Shown piece after piece: positions 31,733 to 41,192 of a stretch of 64,000 nucleotides of DNA. The DNA is from Novosphingobium sp. B1 (lineage in GTDB: Bacteria; Pseudomonadota; Alphaproteobacteria; Sphingomonadales; Sphingomonadaceae), in the NCBI RefSeq assembly GCF_900176395.1, contig NZ_FWXL01000010.1, positions 1-64,000 of the forward strand, in the 5' to 3' direction. Numbering within the stretch: position 1 is the stretch's first letter; every line of letters begins with the position of its first letter. Made by a program: the position numbers and the translations under genes. The notes under the pieces were generated by a model, which was not told the origin of the DNA, searched no databases, and was given only the letters and a program-made list of their open reading frames with translations.

Positions 31733-32500
31733 GTGACGTTCAGCTACTCGCTGTTCCTCGCACTGCTGCTGCTTTTCCTGGGGCTCTGCTTCTGGGCAGG
31801 GTGGCGCGTCGGCGAGCGCACCGATTTCCTCAGCCCAACCCCGGACCGGCCGAACTCTACGGTGACGCTGTTCATCGTGGTGTTCGGCACCATCGCAGGG
31901 CACCTTCTGGGAACCGGCTTCTTCGCCGCCCAGGCGGCATGGTGCCGGGCGACAAGCGTCTGTTTCGACCCCGGCTTCGATCCAAATATCTATCGCGCGC
32001 TCGCCCGCGGCGGCGCTGGGGCACGCGATGCGTCCGACCTCGCGCTGGAAATGTGGCTTTTCGCGATGCTCCTCATCGGAGCCGCGACGGGCTCGATCGC
32101 GCACTGGTTGGTGCAGCGGGAAGCAGTTAGCGGGAAGACCGACGCGATCGCGTTCGGCTGGCTCAACCCGGCCGTCCAAGCGGTCAAGAAGGGAGACTCG
32201 TTTGTCGTCGCCTATGTGCTGACAAAGACGAGCCACGAGTGCTTCACGATCGCATACGAGGGCACCGTCCAGCAGCTCGCGCTGGACGAGGAACAATCGA
32301 TCAGATTCGTCGTCCTGAACGACGTCGACCGATTCCTCGTCAAGATATCTGAGAACGGCCTCGAGCGTGTGGACGCGCCGTCGACGCCGATCACGCAGCT
32401 TCAGATCACCGCGGTCGAGATCGCCAACGTCGCGCTTGAGGTAGTACGGGCGCCAGACATGGATGTTGCGGCAATCGAGGCTGAAGACGCGGGTTCATAA
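31733..32500 (+). CDS. Membrane protein of unknown function
   Basis: 255 residues from a GTG at 31733. Three hydrophobic segments are seen: LFLALLLLFLGLCFWAGWRV at the start, a second around residues 44-68 and a third around 108-125. The C-terminal half is soluble and rich in Val/Glu/Asp (EIANVALEVVRAPDMDVAAI). Layout suggests a cytoplasmic sensor or scaffold domain on a membrane anchor. No family recognised. Confidence 0.6.
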   Translation: MTFSYSLFLALLLLFLGLCFWAGWRVGERTDFLSPTPDRPNSTVTLFIVVFGTIAGHLLGTGFFAAQAAWCRATSVCFDPGFDPNIYRALARGGAGARDASDLALEMWLFAMLLIGAATGSIAHWLVQREAVSGKTDAIAFGWLNPAVQAVKKGDSFVVAYVLTKTSHECFTIAYEGTVQQLALDEEQSIRFVVLNDVDRFLVKISENGLERVDAPSTPITQLQITAVEIANVALEVVRAPDMDVAAIEAEDAGS

Positions 32501-32615
32501 CGCGGCGTTCGAGATCGTCAGACGTCCGTCAGACCTGTCTCCATCCATAAAGTCTAAATCCAAAAAGCTCTGCATTTAACATAATCTTTCTTATCGATCT
32601 TGCGCGTTTGTAGGC

Positions 32616-34340
32616 GCTAAGTAGAAATGACACTGCTCCGCTAGATAGAAAAGGCACACAGTGCCAGCGGGTCGCCGGTGTCATGGCCATCCTCGGCAGC
32701 GAGGATGTGCGAACGATGACGGTGCTGACGATGAGTACTGCCGAGGTGAGCCGGTTCGACACCCTGATGCGGCTCGACCGCGGTGAGATCCGGGTTGCAG
32801 ACGCGATGGCGCTACTGAGCCTTGAGCGTCGACAGATCTACCGGTTGCTGGAGCGAGTTCGGCAGGACGGCGCAGCCGGGCTGATCTCGCGCAAGCGTGG
32901 CCGTCCGAGCAACCGGCGTTACGGCGATGCCTTTCGTGACCAGGTCGTCAGCCTCGTGCGCGAGCAGTATAACGGGTTCGGGCCCACGCTGGCGCGCGAG
33001 TATCTGGCCGAGCGGCACGGCATCCGGGTGTCGTGCGAGACGCTGCGGCAGATGATGATGGCAGCGGGGCTGTGGAAGGACCGCGCAGCGCGTCGCCCTC
33101 GCCCGCACCAGCCGCGTTACCGGCGGGACTGCCGCGGCGAGCTGATCCAGGTCGACGGGTCCAAACACTGGTGGTTCGAGGACCGGGGCCCGCAATGCAC
33201 GCTGCTGGTCTATATCGACGATGCGACCAGCGAATTGATGCACCTGGAGATGGTAGAGAGCGAGAGCACCTTCGCCTACATGCGGGCCACGCGGACGTAT
33301 ATCGAGCGCCACGGAAAGCCGGTCGCCTTGTACTCCGACAAGCACAGCGCGTTTCGCAACAACACCGCTTCGGCGAACGGTGACGGCATGACCCATCTCG
33401 GGCGGGCGCTGCATGCGCTCAACATCGAGATCATCTGCGCCAACTCGCCGCAGGCCAAGGGGCGTGTCGAGCGGGCGAACGGCACGTTGCAGGACCGGCT
33501 GGTCAAGGCGATGCGACTGGAGGGCATCTCCACCATCGAGGAGGCCAATGCCTTTCTCCCCGCCTACATGGCCCGGCACAACCGGCAGTTCGCCAGGACG
33601 CCGTTCGACCCGCGCGATCTCCACCGCCCGCTGGCGCCGCACGAGAACATCGAGGCAGAGATGGTCTGGCGCGAGCAGCGCACGGTGACCGCGGCGCTGA
33701 CGCTGCACTACAACAAGGCGCTGTTCATCCTGGAGCCGAACCGGGTCAGCCAGGCACTGGCGCGCAAGCGGGTAGATGTCTGCGAGTTCCCTGACGGGCG
33801 GATCGAGATCCGACACGACGGGCAGGCCTTGCCCTATCGCGTGTTCGACAAGATGCAGCGGGTGAACCAGGCAGCGGTGGTCGACAACAAGCATCTCGAC
33901 GCGGCGCTGGCGATGGCGCGGCTCCTGCAGGAAACGGCACCACACCACCGCAAGCGGAACAACAACGAGCCGGCGCGGACCGCCCAGACTGGCGGTATGT
34001 TCGCCGCCTCGGCTGCTCCGACTGCATCGAAGGTGGATCGCCGCACGCTCTGCACGCCCAAGCTGAAGCGTGGACCGCGCCTTCCCAACACGGAACTCGT
34101 CGCGCGTGGACTGGCCGAATACGCGGGCCGAGATCGGAACACGCCGCCTCAGGAACCTGCCTCACTGCCTGCTGTTCTAGCGTGACCGGGCCCGCTGCTG
34201 GCGCAGCGGGTCCGTAGCCCTCTCAGAACTCACCGCATCAGCGGGGTCAGCGCTGCGCTTGTGGATGGCTCCACGCTGCCCCCGCTGCTACCAACGGTGT
34301 GTCAGTTCTATCTGGCGACGAATGTGTCTTCTCTAAGTGG
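32616..34340 (+). mobile_element. ISNCY/IS1202-type insertion sequence
   Basis: A single transposase gene is flanked by imperfect inverted ends. On the left are TAAGTAGAAATGACAC and TAGATAGAAAAGGCACAC. On the right are GTGTCAGTTCTATCT and ATGTGTCTTCTCTA. Each end has two related boxes with a (T)TCT(A/C) core. Precise borders and target duplications were not resolved, so the ends are approximate. Confidence 0.65.
32716..34185 (+). CDS. ISNCY-family (IS1202-like) DDE transposase
   Basis: 489 residues from the ATG at 32716 (500 if started at 32683). An N-terminal HTH (VADAMALLSLERRQIYRLLE) is followed by the DDE core: ELIQVDGSKHWWFEDR (first D), ALYSDKHSAFRNN (second D) and AKGRVERANGTLQDRLVKAM (E). 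The C-terminal ~100 residues are basic and Pro-rich. Intact by length. Confidence 0.88.
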   Translation: MTVLTMSTAEVSRFDTLMRLDRGEIRVADAMALLSLERRQIYRLLERVRQDGAAGLISRKRGRPSNRRYGDAFRDQVVSLVREQYNGFGPTLAREYLAERHGIRVSCETLRQMMMAAGLWKDRAARRPRPHQPRYRRDCRGELIQVDGSKHWWFEDRGPQCTLLVYIDDATSELMHLEMVESESTFAYMRATRTYIERHGKPVALYSDKHSAFRNNTASANGDGMTHLGRALHALNIEIICANSPQAKGRVERANGTLQDRLVKAMRLEGISTIEEANAFLPAYMARHNRQFARTPFDPRDLHRPLAPHENIEAEMVWREQRTVTAALTLHYNKALFILEPNRVSQALARKRVDVCEFPDGRIEIRHDGQALPYRVFDKMQRVNQAAVVDNKHLDAALAMARLLQETAPHHRKRNNNEPARTAQTGGMFAASAAPTASKVDRRTLCTPKLKRGPRLPNTELVARGLAEYAGRDRNTPPQEPASLPAVLA

Positions 34341-34370
34341 CAGCAACACGCGTTTGCGCTTGCAGATCAT

Positions 34371-34859
34371 TTACCAGAACTCTCGACCGCCGCGTATTTC
34401 ACGCCACGCATTGTCCCACTTCACTCCAACCTCGCTACTGACAGGTCGAGATCCAGGCTCAAATTCGGTCATCGCGTCATCAATGTGCTGCGATGGCGCT
34501 CCTGGATTAAACGGTGCGATCCGGTGCCGTCGAAGGTGCCAGACATAGGCCTTCTCGTGTTCGCTTGCCGGCTCGGCCCGTCCCCAAGCCACGTCCTGAA
34601 ATTGGCGCTGCGCAGCGCTCCTGGGTCGCCGCTCGCGCAGTCGCAGCGCCTCGTAGAAACCGAGATGCGCTGCCAACAGCTCCTCGTACCGAGCAGCGAT
34701 GCGAGGATCCTCTACTGCCTCCTTCGCCGTCATCGCGCGTCCTGCAACGTCGGAAAGAACAAATACGGAAAACCGCTCGCTTAGTTCAATACGGTCTGCT
34801 ACGCTTTGCAAGCGTAAATCGCGCCTGGTTAAGCCGATTGGTGCAGGAGAAGCGGCCAT
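34371..34859 (-). CDS. Hypothetical 162-residue protein
   Basis: A soluble, Arg/Glu-rich helical protein (ELSERFSVFVLSDVAGRAMT, EKAYVWHLRRHRIAPFNPGA, WDNAWREIRGGREFW). No family is recognised. Its first ATG (34859) lies on the opposite strand of the start codon of the rightward neighbour and has no ribosome site, so the true start may be further in (for example Met43, near 34733). It sits between the IS element and the tra operon. Confidence 0.5.
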   Translation of the reverse strand: MAASPAPIGLTRRDLRLQSVADRIELSERFSVFVLSDVAGRAMTAKEAVEDPRIAARYEELLAAHLGFYEALRLRERRPRSAAQRQFQDVAWGRAEPASEHEKAYVWHLRRHRIAPFNPGAPSQHIDDAMTEFEPGSRPVSSEVGVKWDNAWREIRGGREFW

Positions 34860-35118
34860 GTTGAACCATGATACTGGTCAGATGGACTGGGATGCCGGCC
34901 GCGCTCAAGGGCCAGCATTCCCCGCCTCGTCCTTCTCGGTGAATCCAGACAATCTTTTCGACCCCTCTACCCCTCGTGGCAGAGAGCTACTGGACGAGGT
35001 TTACCCATCTAGCACCGCTGATGTGGAAAACGAAGTGTCGCCGCACGCACGTTGGATCGTTGCTGCCGTGCTGATCGTCATGTTTATCGGCATATTCCTT
35101 ATTCCTGGACATTCCTAA
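34858..35118 (+). CDS. Small membrane protein at the end of the tra operon
   Basis: 86 residues with GGAG before the ATG: a soluble N-terminal part (MLNHDTGQMDWDAGRAQGPA) and one C-terminal membrane helix (WIVAAVLIVMFIGIFLIPGH). It converges on traG with a 20-base overlap of their 3' ends. Tail-anchored topology with the N-terminus in the cytoplasm is likely. No function known. Confidence 0.55.
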   Translation: MLNHDTGQMDWDAGRAQGPAFPASSFSVNPDNLFDPSTPRGRELLDEVYPSSTADVENEVSPHARWIVAAVLIVMFIGIFLIPGHS

Positions 35119-38100
35119 GCTGGAACCGCTTGGGGTCGACCGGCCTGCCATCCTTCCAAAGCTCGTAATGAAGGTGCGGGCCGGTCGACTTGCCCGTGCT
35201 TCCCACCCGACCAAGAACTGAGCCCGCCTCAACGTTACTACCTACCGGAAATGCCGACCGGTCCTGCATGTGGAAGTATTTGCTTTGCGACCCGTCGCCA
35301 TGCTGCAGAACTAGGTAGTTCCCAGCACCGCCTCCTTGAAAGTCATTCTTCACCACTCGGCCGGACGCTGGCGCACGGATTTCAGTGCCCAGCGCTGCCG
35401 CGATATCGACGCCGCGGTGATGATGCCCCGGCTGCCCGGTTACCGGGTCGATGCGCCCCCCCATGTTCGAGCTCAACCGTCCGGAGATCGGCAGCGTTGC
35501 CCGCTCTCCCCGCGGCAGCTCGTAAACGTGGCTTGTTCCCTGGCCCATGCCTAGCGTGTCGCGCGCCCAATCACGCGCCCCCTCGACGCCGGGGAGCGTC
35601 GTCGGGATCCACGCGTCATTCCGCTCCCGAACGTGGTCGCCCAGACGTCCGGCCGTATCCTTGGCGTCGTCGACCTGGTTTCCAATCTCGAAGGCCTGAC
35701 GAGTGATGCGTGCGGAGGCGTTCGGGATCGCGTCTGAGACCTCGCCGGCAAGATCGTGATCTCGCGAGCTGTCACGGATCGAGACATCGGGTCCCTGAGC
35801 AGCCACGCCAGCAGCGCGATGTCCGCCCCACTGACGAACACCAGCCGCAGTCGTCGACGCGGGACCATGCAAGGTTCCGCGCAGATGCTCCGGAACGCTG
35901 ACGCCGAGCTCGTCCCGCACCTCGGCAACGCGACGCTCCATAAAGTCGCCAAGAAGGATGTCTCGAACCTGCTCCTGTTCCCGGGTACGCGGCATCACCA
36001 TGCCGGGGGTCCAACCAGACTGCGAAAGATTGTCATCCTGCAGCAGCCGCTCCTGCGCGTACGTGACGAACTCCTGGGTCTCGTTACGGCTGAGCGACCA
36101 GCCCCTCGACGAGGCTTCACGAACGTCGTTGCTGACGCGCTGGAATGTCTCCTCCGCGCGGGTCGCCTCGAGCGAAGCCGACCGCGATTCACCAACGCTA
36201 ACCCCGAGCTTTTGCGAAAGCGATCGTACTTCACTGTCGCCACTCGAACTTGTTTCACGGAAGAAGTCGTCCCGTGCTGCCTTTGCCTGAGTAGAATTGG
36301 TCTCTCTTGTGAGATATTCCTTCATTTCGCCGAGAGCTTGATCACCGCTTACTGTTCGGCCGGTATTTTCGGAGGCTATCGAGGCAAGCCGCATGGCGAG
36401 GCCACCCTTGGCACTGACGTCAGCAAACTTATTCTTCCAAACCTTAGCAAGTGCTTCAATGCCTGCATTTGCGTCGCCGGTAGTTTGAGTCGCGCGCGAA
36501 ACCAGCTGACTGTCTGCCTCACTCAAGCCAAATCGGCTGGTGAGACCATTCGCCATACCCCTGGATACGTCAGTCATTTTAGCGACGCTATTGTTGAACC
36601 CCGAGCCGGTCTCAGTCGAACTGCCGCGACGGCGTTCAGCCGCGCTCAGCAGGTCGGTTGCCGTCGTAGCGGTCGCATTCCAGGACTGCGAAGCCGTGGT
36701 GCGCAACGAGTCCGTATGAGATTGACCGTCCGATAGAGCCCTGCTCATCTGGCTATCGAACCCGGCCGTGCGCGTCGGCGTAAACCCGAGACGCGAGATC
36801 CCCTGCGACGTGTCGAAGGCGTTGGACCCGTCCGAGAACCCGTACGTCACGCCGCCATCGGCGTTCGTGAAGGAGCTGACGGCATAGCCCGAGTTGAACT
36901 TCGGCTGATCGTCGAACTTGTTTGCCTGCGTGTTGTTAGCCGTGAGGTTCTGGAACGATGTGTTCCCGTACGAATAGTTGCCCGTCGTCCGCTCGGTCGC
37001 GGCCTGCTCCGCGGCGCTCTGGGCGGGCTGCAGCATCGACGTTGCGTGCCCGGCGATTGCCATGGCACCACGGGCCATCCCGCCGGCGATGAAAGGTACG
37101 CTCATCATCAAAAAGCCGGCCAGCGTCGTGATGGACTCGTTCACGCTCGCCATCCCGTCGACCACCAGCAGGCTCGGCCCGGTTGGCGAGACGGCGTGGT
37201 AGAGGCTGGCTGCCCTGCTCATCACGAACATGTGCAGGATGACGTAGAGCGGCCCCCAGGAGGCGAGATAAAAGAAGCCGGTCGCATAGCCCTTCAGCGT
37301 CTGCACGCCGGTGCGCGGGAACAGAAACAGCGGGAAGAGCACCGGGAACATCGCATAGAAGACGACGGTGAGGACGATCCCGAGGAGCGGCACCCAGGTC
37401 ATCGCTTGCTGCGCGATCGAGGTGTAGGTGTTCTTCGCCTGAGCGTCAGCGCGCTGCGCCGCATAGGCGTCCCAGCCGGCCTCGGAGAAGCTCTCGCGCG
37501 CCGCGAGGAAGGCATCGATCATCGAGACCTGGCGTAGATAGCTATACGCGTCGCCGCTGGATCCATGCATCTCCTTCGCGACGATCGGCAGATCGTCCTT
37601 CAGGCGCTGTGCCGCGATCTCATCAACAACGCCTGGATAGGCGCTCTTGGCGAAGAAGGGGATGTCGTTGTCGTACTCCGCCTTCCACTGGTTGGACATC
37701 CGCGTGTAGGCTTCGTTGCACGGAATGATCGAGTTTTCCGTCGTGTCGGTGCCGGTCGACGTTATCCAACGTTGGCTGCGCGCCGGCGACCCCGGCCCGA
37801 TATCTTCCCAAAGATGGTTGGACTTCGTCAGCTGGTTCATCGATTTGAAGCCCAGCAGCACGTCGTAGAACGTACATTGCTTCAGGTGCTCGTCGATGTT
37901 GGCGCGGAATACGCTATTGGTCAGCTCGAAGGTACGCGCCTTGTCCATCAACCGCGCGCCATAGATCATGCCGTTGGTCGACAGGGCGAGCGCGTTCGGC
38001 ATGACGAAGACCGTCTCGGCCGACCGAGTCAGCCAGTCGCCGGCCTGGCTCGTGAAAGATGCCATTACGCCGAGACCAAGCGGGACGTTGTCGACGACGG

Positions 38101-38377
38101 CCGGCGCAAGTCCCGGGTTGATCCGGTCGGTGACCTTGATCGTGACGGTCGGCACCATCAGCATCATGTAGATGAGGGTCGACTGCAGGAACCAGTTGAA
38201 CCAGGCGCGCCAATCCAACGAGAAGGCGACCACGAACAGCGAGTAGGTGAGCCCCATCACCATCACGACCTGAAGCATCGAGCGGTAGCCCCCGCCCCCG
38301 CACCACGCCGCGACCGCGTTCAGCACGTTGACGATGAACTCGCCCCCGCCGATCGTGAAGACTTCAAGCGCGCCCAT
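35099..38377 (-). CDS. traG: TraG: mating-pair stabilisation/pilus protein fused to an M23 peptidase
   Basis: 1092 residues. Residues 1 to about 470 are TraG_N with several membrane helices (for example SMLQVVMVMGLTYSLFVVAF); this part is needed for F-pilus assembly and mating-pair stabilisation. A long Ser/Thr/Asn-rich middle follows. The last ~110 residues form a LytM/M23 peptidase domain: DPVTGQPGHHHRGVDIAAAL supplies the first His/Asp zinc ligands, ASGRVVKNDFQGGG the linker strand, and GPHLHYELWKDGRPVDP the HxH pair. All catalytic residues are kept, so it may open peptidoglycan for the T4SS. Last gene of the leftward tra operon. Confidence 0.93.
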   Translation of the reverse strand: MGALEVFTIGGGEFIVNVLNAVAAWCGGGGYRSMLQVVMVMGLTYSLFVVAFSLDWRAWFNWFLQSTLIYMMLMVPTVTIKVTDRINPGLAPAVVDNVPLGLGVMASFTSQAGDWLTRSAETVFVMPNALALSTNGMIYGARLMDKARTFELTNSVFRANIDEHLKQCTFYDVLLGFKSMNQLTKSNHLWEDIGPGSPARSQRWITSTGTDTTENSIIPCNEAYTRMSNQWKAEYDNDIPFFAKSAYPGVVDEIAAQRLKDDLPIVAKEMHGSSGDAYSYLRQVSMIDAFLAARESFSEAGWDAYAAQRADAQAKNTYTSIAQQAMTWVPLLGIVLTVVFYAMFPVLFPLFLFPRTGVQTLKGYATGFFYLASWGPLYVILHMFVMSRAASLYHAVSPTGPSLLVVDGMASVNESITTLAGFLMMSVPFIAGGMARGAMAIAGHATSMLQPAQSAAEQAATERTTGNYSYGNTSFQNLTANNTQANKFDDQPKFNSGYAVSSFTNADGGVTYGFSDGSNAFDTSQGISRLGFTPTRTAGFDSQMSRALSDGQSHTDSLRTTASQSWNATATTATDLLSAAERRRGSSTETGSGFNNSVAKMTDVSRGMANGLTSRFGLSEADSQLVSRATQTTGDANAGIEALAKVWKNKFADVSAKGGLAMRLASIASENTGRTVSGDQALGEMKEYLTRETNSTQAKAARDDFFRETSSSGDSEVRSLSQKLGVSVGESRSASLEATRAEETFQRVSNDVREASSRGWSLSRNETQEFVTYAQERLLQDDNLSQSGWTPGMVMPRTREQEQVRDILLGDFMERRVAEVRDELGVSVPEHLRGTLHGPASTTAAGVRQWGGHRAAGVAAQGPDVSIRDSSRDHDLAGEVSDAIPNASARITRQAFEIGNQVDDAKDTAGRLGDHVRERNDAWIPTTLPGVEGARDWARDTLGMGQGTSHVYELPRGERATLPISGRLSSNMGGRIDPVTGQPGHHHRGVDIAAALGTEIRAPASGRVVKNDFQGGGAGNYLVLQHGDGSQSKYFHMQDRSAFPVGSNVEAGSVLGRVGSTGKSTGPHLHYELWKDGRPVDPKRFQLRNVQE

Positions 38378-38401
38378 CGTAGTCGCTCCCTGCCCTGCTG
38401 C

Positions 38402-39868
38402 TTACCGAAGACCCTGCGAGCTCAGACCGCGCCCGAAGCGGAGCGAGGCGGTCATCTGCGGGCTCATGGTGTTCTTCAGCGTCGATTCCAGGAACTGCGT
38501 TTGCTGGATGACACGGTAGGTGTTCTGCACGTCGGCCGACATCTTCGTGCTCCGGCGCGCCAACTCGGTCTTCACGTTGTCGACCTGCTTCCGCCACGTC
38601 TCGAACTCCGTGGTGGAGACGTAAGCGGCACCCTGTTGCGACTGCGAGATGACGTCGAGCATGCGGTCGAGCATCGAGATGAGCATATCGATTGCCACCA
38701 TCTCGGACAGGGTAGCCTTGTCGCCCGAGCCCAACCCCATGTGCGCTGCCTCGTTGACCACGAGGATCTTGTAGAGCGGGATCGACGTCATCCCGAGCAG
38801 ATTGATCTCGTTGCCCGACAGCGCGGCGTTCGAGCGGATCTTCGCGCTCATGCTATCCATCATCTTCAGCACTCGAGTCCGCAGCGCGACTTCGGTGGGG
38901 ATGCTGAGCTTGGTCGACGTCGGGCTGATGCACCCCTTTTCATCCGTCGTGTCACACGACCACACGTCGGTCGGCGCCGATGCCGTGCCGTCGAGAAGAG
39001 CCTGGTACGTGTCCCAGCTTGCCGGAGCGATGAAGCGGAAGCCGCCCATGCTGTCGGCCTTCTTGGTGGAATCATAAATGATCGTGCCGACCATCGTCAT
39101 CAGGAACTCGGCATATTCTTTCGACGGCTTGGTCGCGCTTTTCGCGTTGAGCGCATACCAGGTATAATTCTTCGACTGGACCAGCTCGGCAGCGTCGCCG
39201 GCCTTGGCGATCGTGTCCTCGCGCTCGCCCTTGTTCGTGCAGCCGTGACGGGCCGACGCGGCATCCGAGAAGAAGCCTTTGGCGCCGCCCACCTGCTGGC
39301 AGATGGTGGAGCTAGCGCCGTCCATCTTGGGCCAGATCGATCCGATCGCCTGCTGCGCGGCCTCGCAGCTCGACATGTTGAAGGCGTTGAGCGCCTGAAC
39401 GCGCTGGCTCATGTCCTTCATCACCCCGCCGATCTGCGCGGAGATGCTATCGATCGCGAGCTGGAACGCGAAGCCGATCGCGTTGTTCGCCGTCGCCTTC
39501 AACGTGGCGACCATCTCGTCGGCGTTGATGAAGCTGAAGCTGCCGGCGAACAGATCGATGCCGCCGCAGCCTGCGCGCGCCGATGGCAGCGCCACGCTTA
39601 CCGGATTGATCGACTTCTGGGGGAACCGGCTCCACACCGAGCCGCCCGAGTAATAGCCAGCCGATTGGCCGTTGAACGCGGTAGGACCGGTGACGTTCGC
39701 CGACGCGCCCGCCGAGTTGAAATAGCTGTTCATCTCCTGCCCGACGTCGGCCATGGCGGGCTGCGAGACGAGACCGAACACCGCCAGCAACATGGTCAGC
39801 TGCGCGAAGGTCGCTGCGGTGACCCTCGCGAGGCGGCGCGGGGTGAGGCACTGGATCAGCCGGCGCAT
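38402..39868 (-). CDS. traH: Conjugal transfer protein TraH
   Basis: 488 residues with a signal sequence and DVGQEMNSYFNSAGASANVT, YYSGGSVWSRFPQKSINPVS and GCGGIDLFAGSFSFINADEM, the TraH family hallmarks, plus coiled-coil segments near the C-terminus. In F it is an outer-membrane-associated pilus assembly protein acting with TraF and TraU-TraW. It overlaps traF by one base. Confidence 0.95.
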   Translation of the reverse strand: MRRLIQCLTPRRLARVTAATFAQLTMLLAVFGLVSQPAMADVGQEMNSYFNSAGASANVTGPTAFNGQSAGYYSGGSVWSRFPQKSINPVSVALPSARAGCGGIDLFAGSFSFINADEMVATLKATANNAIGFAFQLAIDSISAQIGGVMKDMSQRVQALNAFNMSSCEAAQQAIGSIWPKMDGASSTICQQVGGAKGFFSDAASARHGCTNKGEREDTIAKAGDAAELVQSKNYTWYALNAKSATKPSKEYAEFLMTMVGTIIYDSTKKADSMGGFRFIAPASWDTYQALLDGTASAPTDVWSCDTTDEKGCISPTSTKLSIPTEVALRTRVLKMMDSMSAKIRSNAALSGNEINLLGMTSIPLYKILVVNEAAHMGLGSGDKATLSEMVAIDMLISMLDRMLDVISQSQQGAAYVSTTEFETWRKQVDNVKTELARRSTKMSADVQNTYRVIQQTQFLESTLKNTMSPQMTASLRFGRGLSSQGLR

Positions 39869-40785
39869 CAGAAGTCACTCCCGGGTTCGACGCTGGTGAG
39901 GGTGAAGATGCGGTCCATCACCTCGTCTGCGGCCATGACACCGTACCCGATTGGCATCGGACGCTTGGTGACGGTGTCGAACAGGACGAGAGCAGGCACC
40001 TGGCCGCCCTGCATGCCCATCGCGCGGTATTGGCCTGTGTCGACGGTGAAGTTGGGGAACGTCTTGGACGGTCCCCCATCGAGCGAGACCGCCATGACCG
40101 TCAGGCCGAAGCGATCCGACACGCTTCGCATGATCGGCCCGAACACCTCGCACGCCGCGCAGGCGGACGAGTAGAAGTAGAACACGCCGTAGCGCTTAGA
40201 GATCGATCCCAGCACGCGGTTCTTGTCCGCGGTGCGCGTGTCGAGCCATGTCCGCTTGCCCAGCTGATTGACCGGGCGCTGCAGCGTGTAATCCAGCTCG
40301 GGGTTCTGCCAGATCGAACGGCGCCACATGTCCGCGAACGACGAAGCCCGATTGAGCTGCTGCCGCTGGTAGCTGATGTACGAGGAGACGTTCTCCGGGG
40401 TCGGGTCCAGGATCGCCCTCGCCTTCTTCTCGTCCAATTCCTTGCCGATCGCCGCCAGCTGCTCGGCCGCGGACTGCGCCGGCTGCGCCGCCTTGCGATC
40501 CGACGGGTTGGGCTTCGGCTTCTCACAGTAGAACCACGTTCCGAGCTTACGCTCCCCGCAGTAGAACGCGTCGCCCATTTGGCTGGCGACGCGGCGGTCA
40601 TTCTCGTCGCGGACGGCGTCCGGCCTACCCTGCCCGCGCATCGTCACGCTGTCGGATAGCTCGGACGTCGCTTCGTCGCCGGCGATCGGCTCTTCCGCAT
40701 ACCGAGCCTGGGCGATCGCCGCTGGTGGCACGATCGCGCCAGCGGCAAGCGACGCGACGAGAGCGAGCGTGAGTGTAATGCGCAT
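39868..40785 (-). CDS. traF: Conjugal transfer protein TraF (thioredoxin-like)
   Basis: 305 residues: signal peptide (MRITLTLALVASLAAGAIVP), a central helical region (FYCEKPKPNPSDRK onward) and a C-terminal thioredoxin-like domain with YGVFYFYSSACAACEVFGPI. The CAAC is a full CxxC pair, which F-plasmid TraF lacks. It is periplasmic and helps pilus assembly and mating-pair formation, perhaps through disulfide chemistry on TraN, TraH and TraU. Confidence 0.93.
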   Translation of the reverse strand: MRITLTLALVASLAAGAIVPPAAIAQARYAEEPIAGDEATSELSDSVTMRGQGRPDAVRDENDRRVASQMGDAFYCGERKLGTWFYCEKPKPNPSDRKAAQPAQSAAEQLAAIGKELDEKKARAILDPTPENVSSYISYQRQQLNRASSFADMWRRSIWQNPELDYTLQRPVNQLGKRTWLDTRTADKNRVLGSISKRYGVFYFYSSACAACEVFGPIMRSVSDRFGLTVMAVSLDGGPSKTFPNFTVDTGQYRAMGMQGGQVPALVLFDTVTKRPMPIGYGVMAADEVMDRIFTLTSVEPGSDF

Positions 40786-41192
40786 TATCGGTCCCCGTCC
40801 TTGTGCTGGTTTCCCTCCTCACTCGCCTTGCGATCGAGGTAGGCTTTCATCGTCGAGAGCATGTTCGGCTCCTGGGCCGAGACGAGCTTGGTCACGTCGT
40901 CGGCGAGGATCCTGAACAGCGAGCCGTAGAGACCCATCACGATCCTGGCGGTGTGCCGGCGCGGGTAGAGCGTGTCGCCACGCCGCAGCACGTAGTTCGC
41001 GCGCACGAGCCGGCCCGCAGTGGGCTCGAGATCCGAGACGCCAAGCTTGCAGTCGAACCAGGCGTCTAGGGTCGGAAGCAGGAAGGCCAGCGGGTGCGGC
41101 CCGGCACGCATGAGCGCGATCAGCAACGCGAACTCCATGACCGACATGTCGGTGAAGCGGCGATGACGGTCGAAGGGCGCGACATCGCTCAT
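40785..41192 (-). CDS. Unknown protein between traN and traF
   Basis: 135 residues, soluble, basic, no signal peptide: TDMSVMEFALLIALMRAGPH and AGRLVRANYVLRRGDTLYPR followed by RILADDVTKLVSAQ. The pattern is like a small winged-helix (PadR or MarR-like) fold with an extended C-terminal helix, but the family is not certain. Start and stop both overlap neighbours by one base, so it is an integral part of the operon. A regulatory or T4SS-specific cytoplasmic role is possible. Confidence 0.55.
   Translation of the reverse strand: MSDVAPFDRHRRFTDMSVMEFALLIALMRAGPHPLAFLLPTLDAWFDCKLGVSDLEPTAGRLVRANYVLRRGDTLYPRRHTARIVMGLYGSLFRILADDVTKLVSAQEPNMLSTMKAYLDRKASEEGNQHKDGDR

Noticed and set aside
37565..40174. 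869-residue rightward ORF opposite traG/traH
   Set aside because: It mirrors the traG and traH reading frames, shows an Arg/His/Asp-rich composition typical of antisense frames in GC-rich DNA, and has no recognisable domain.
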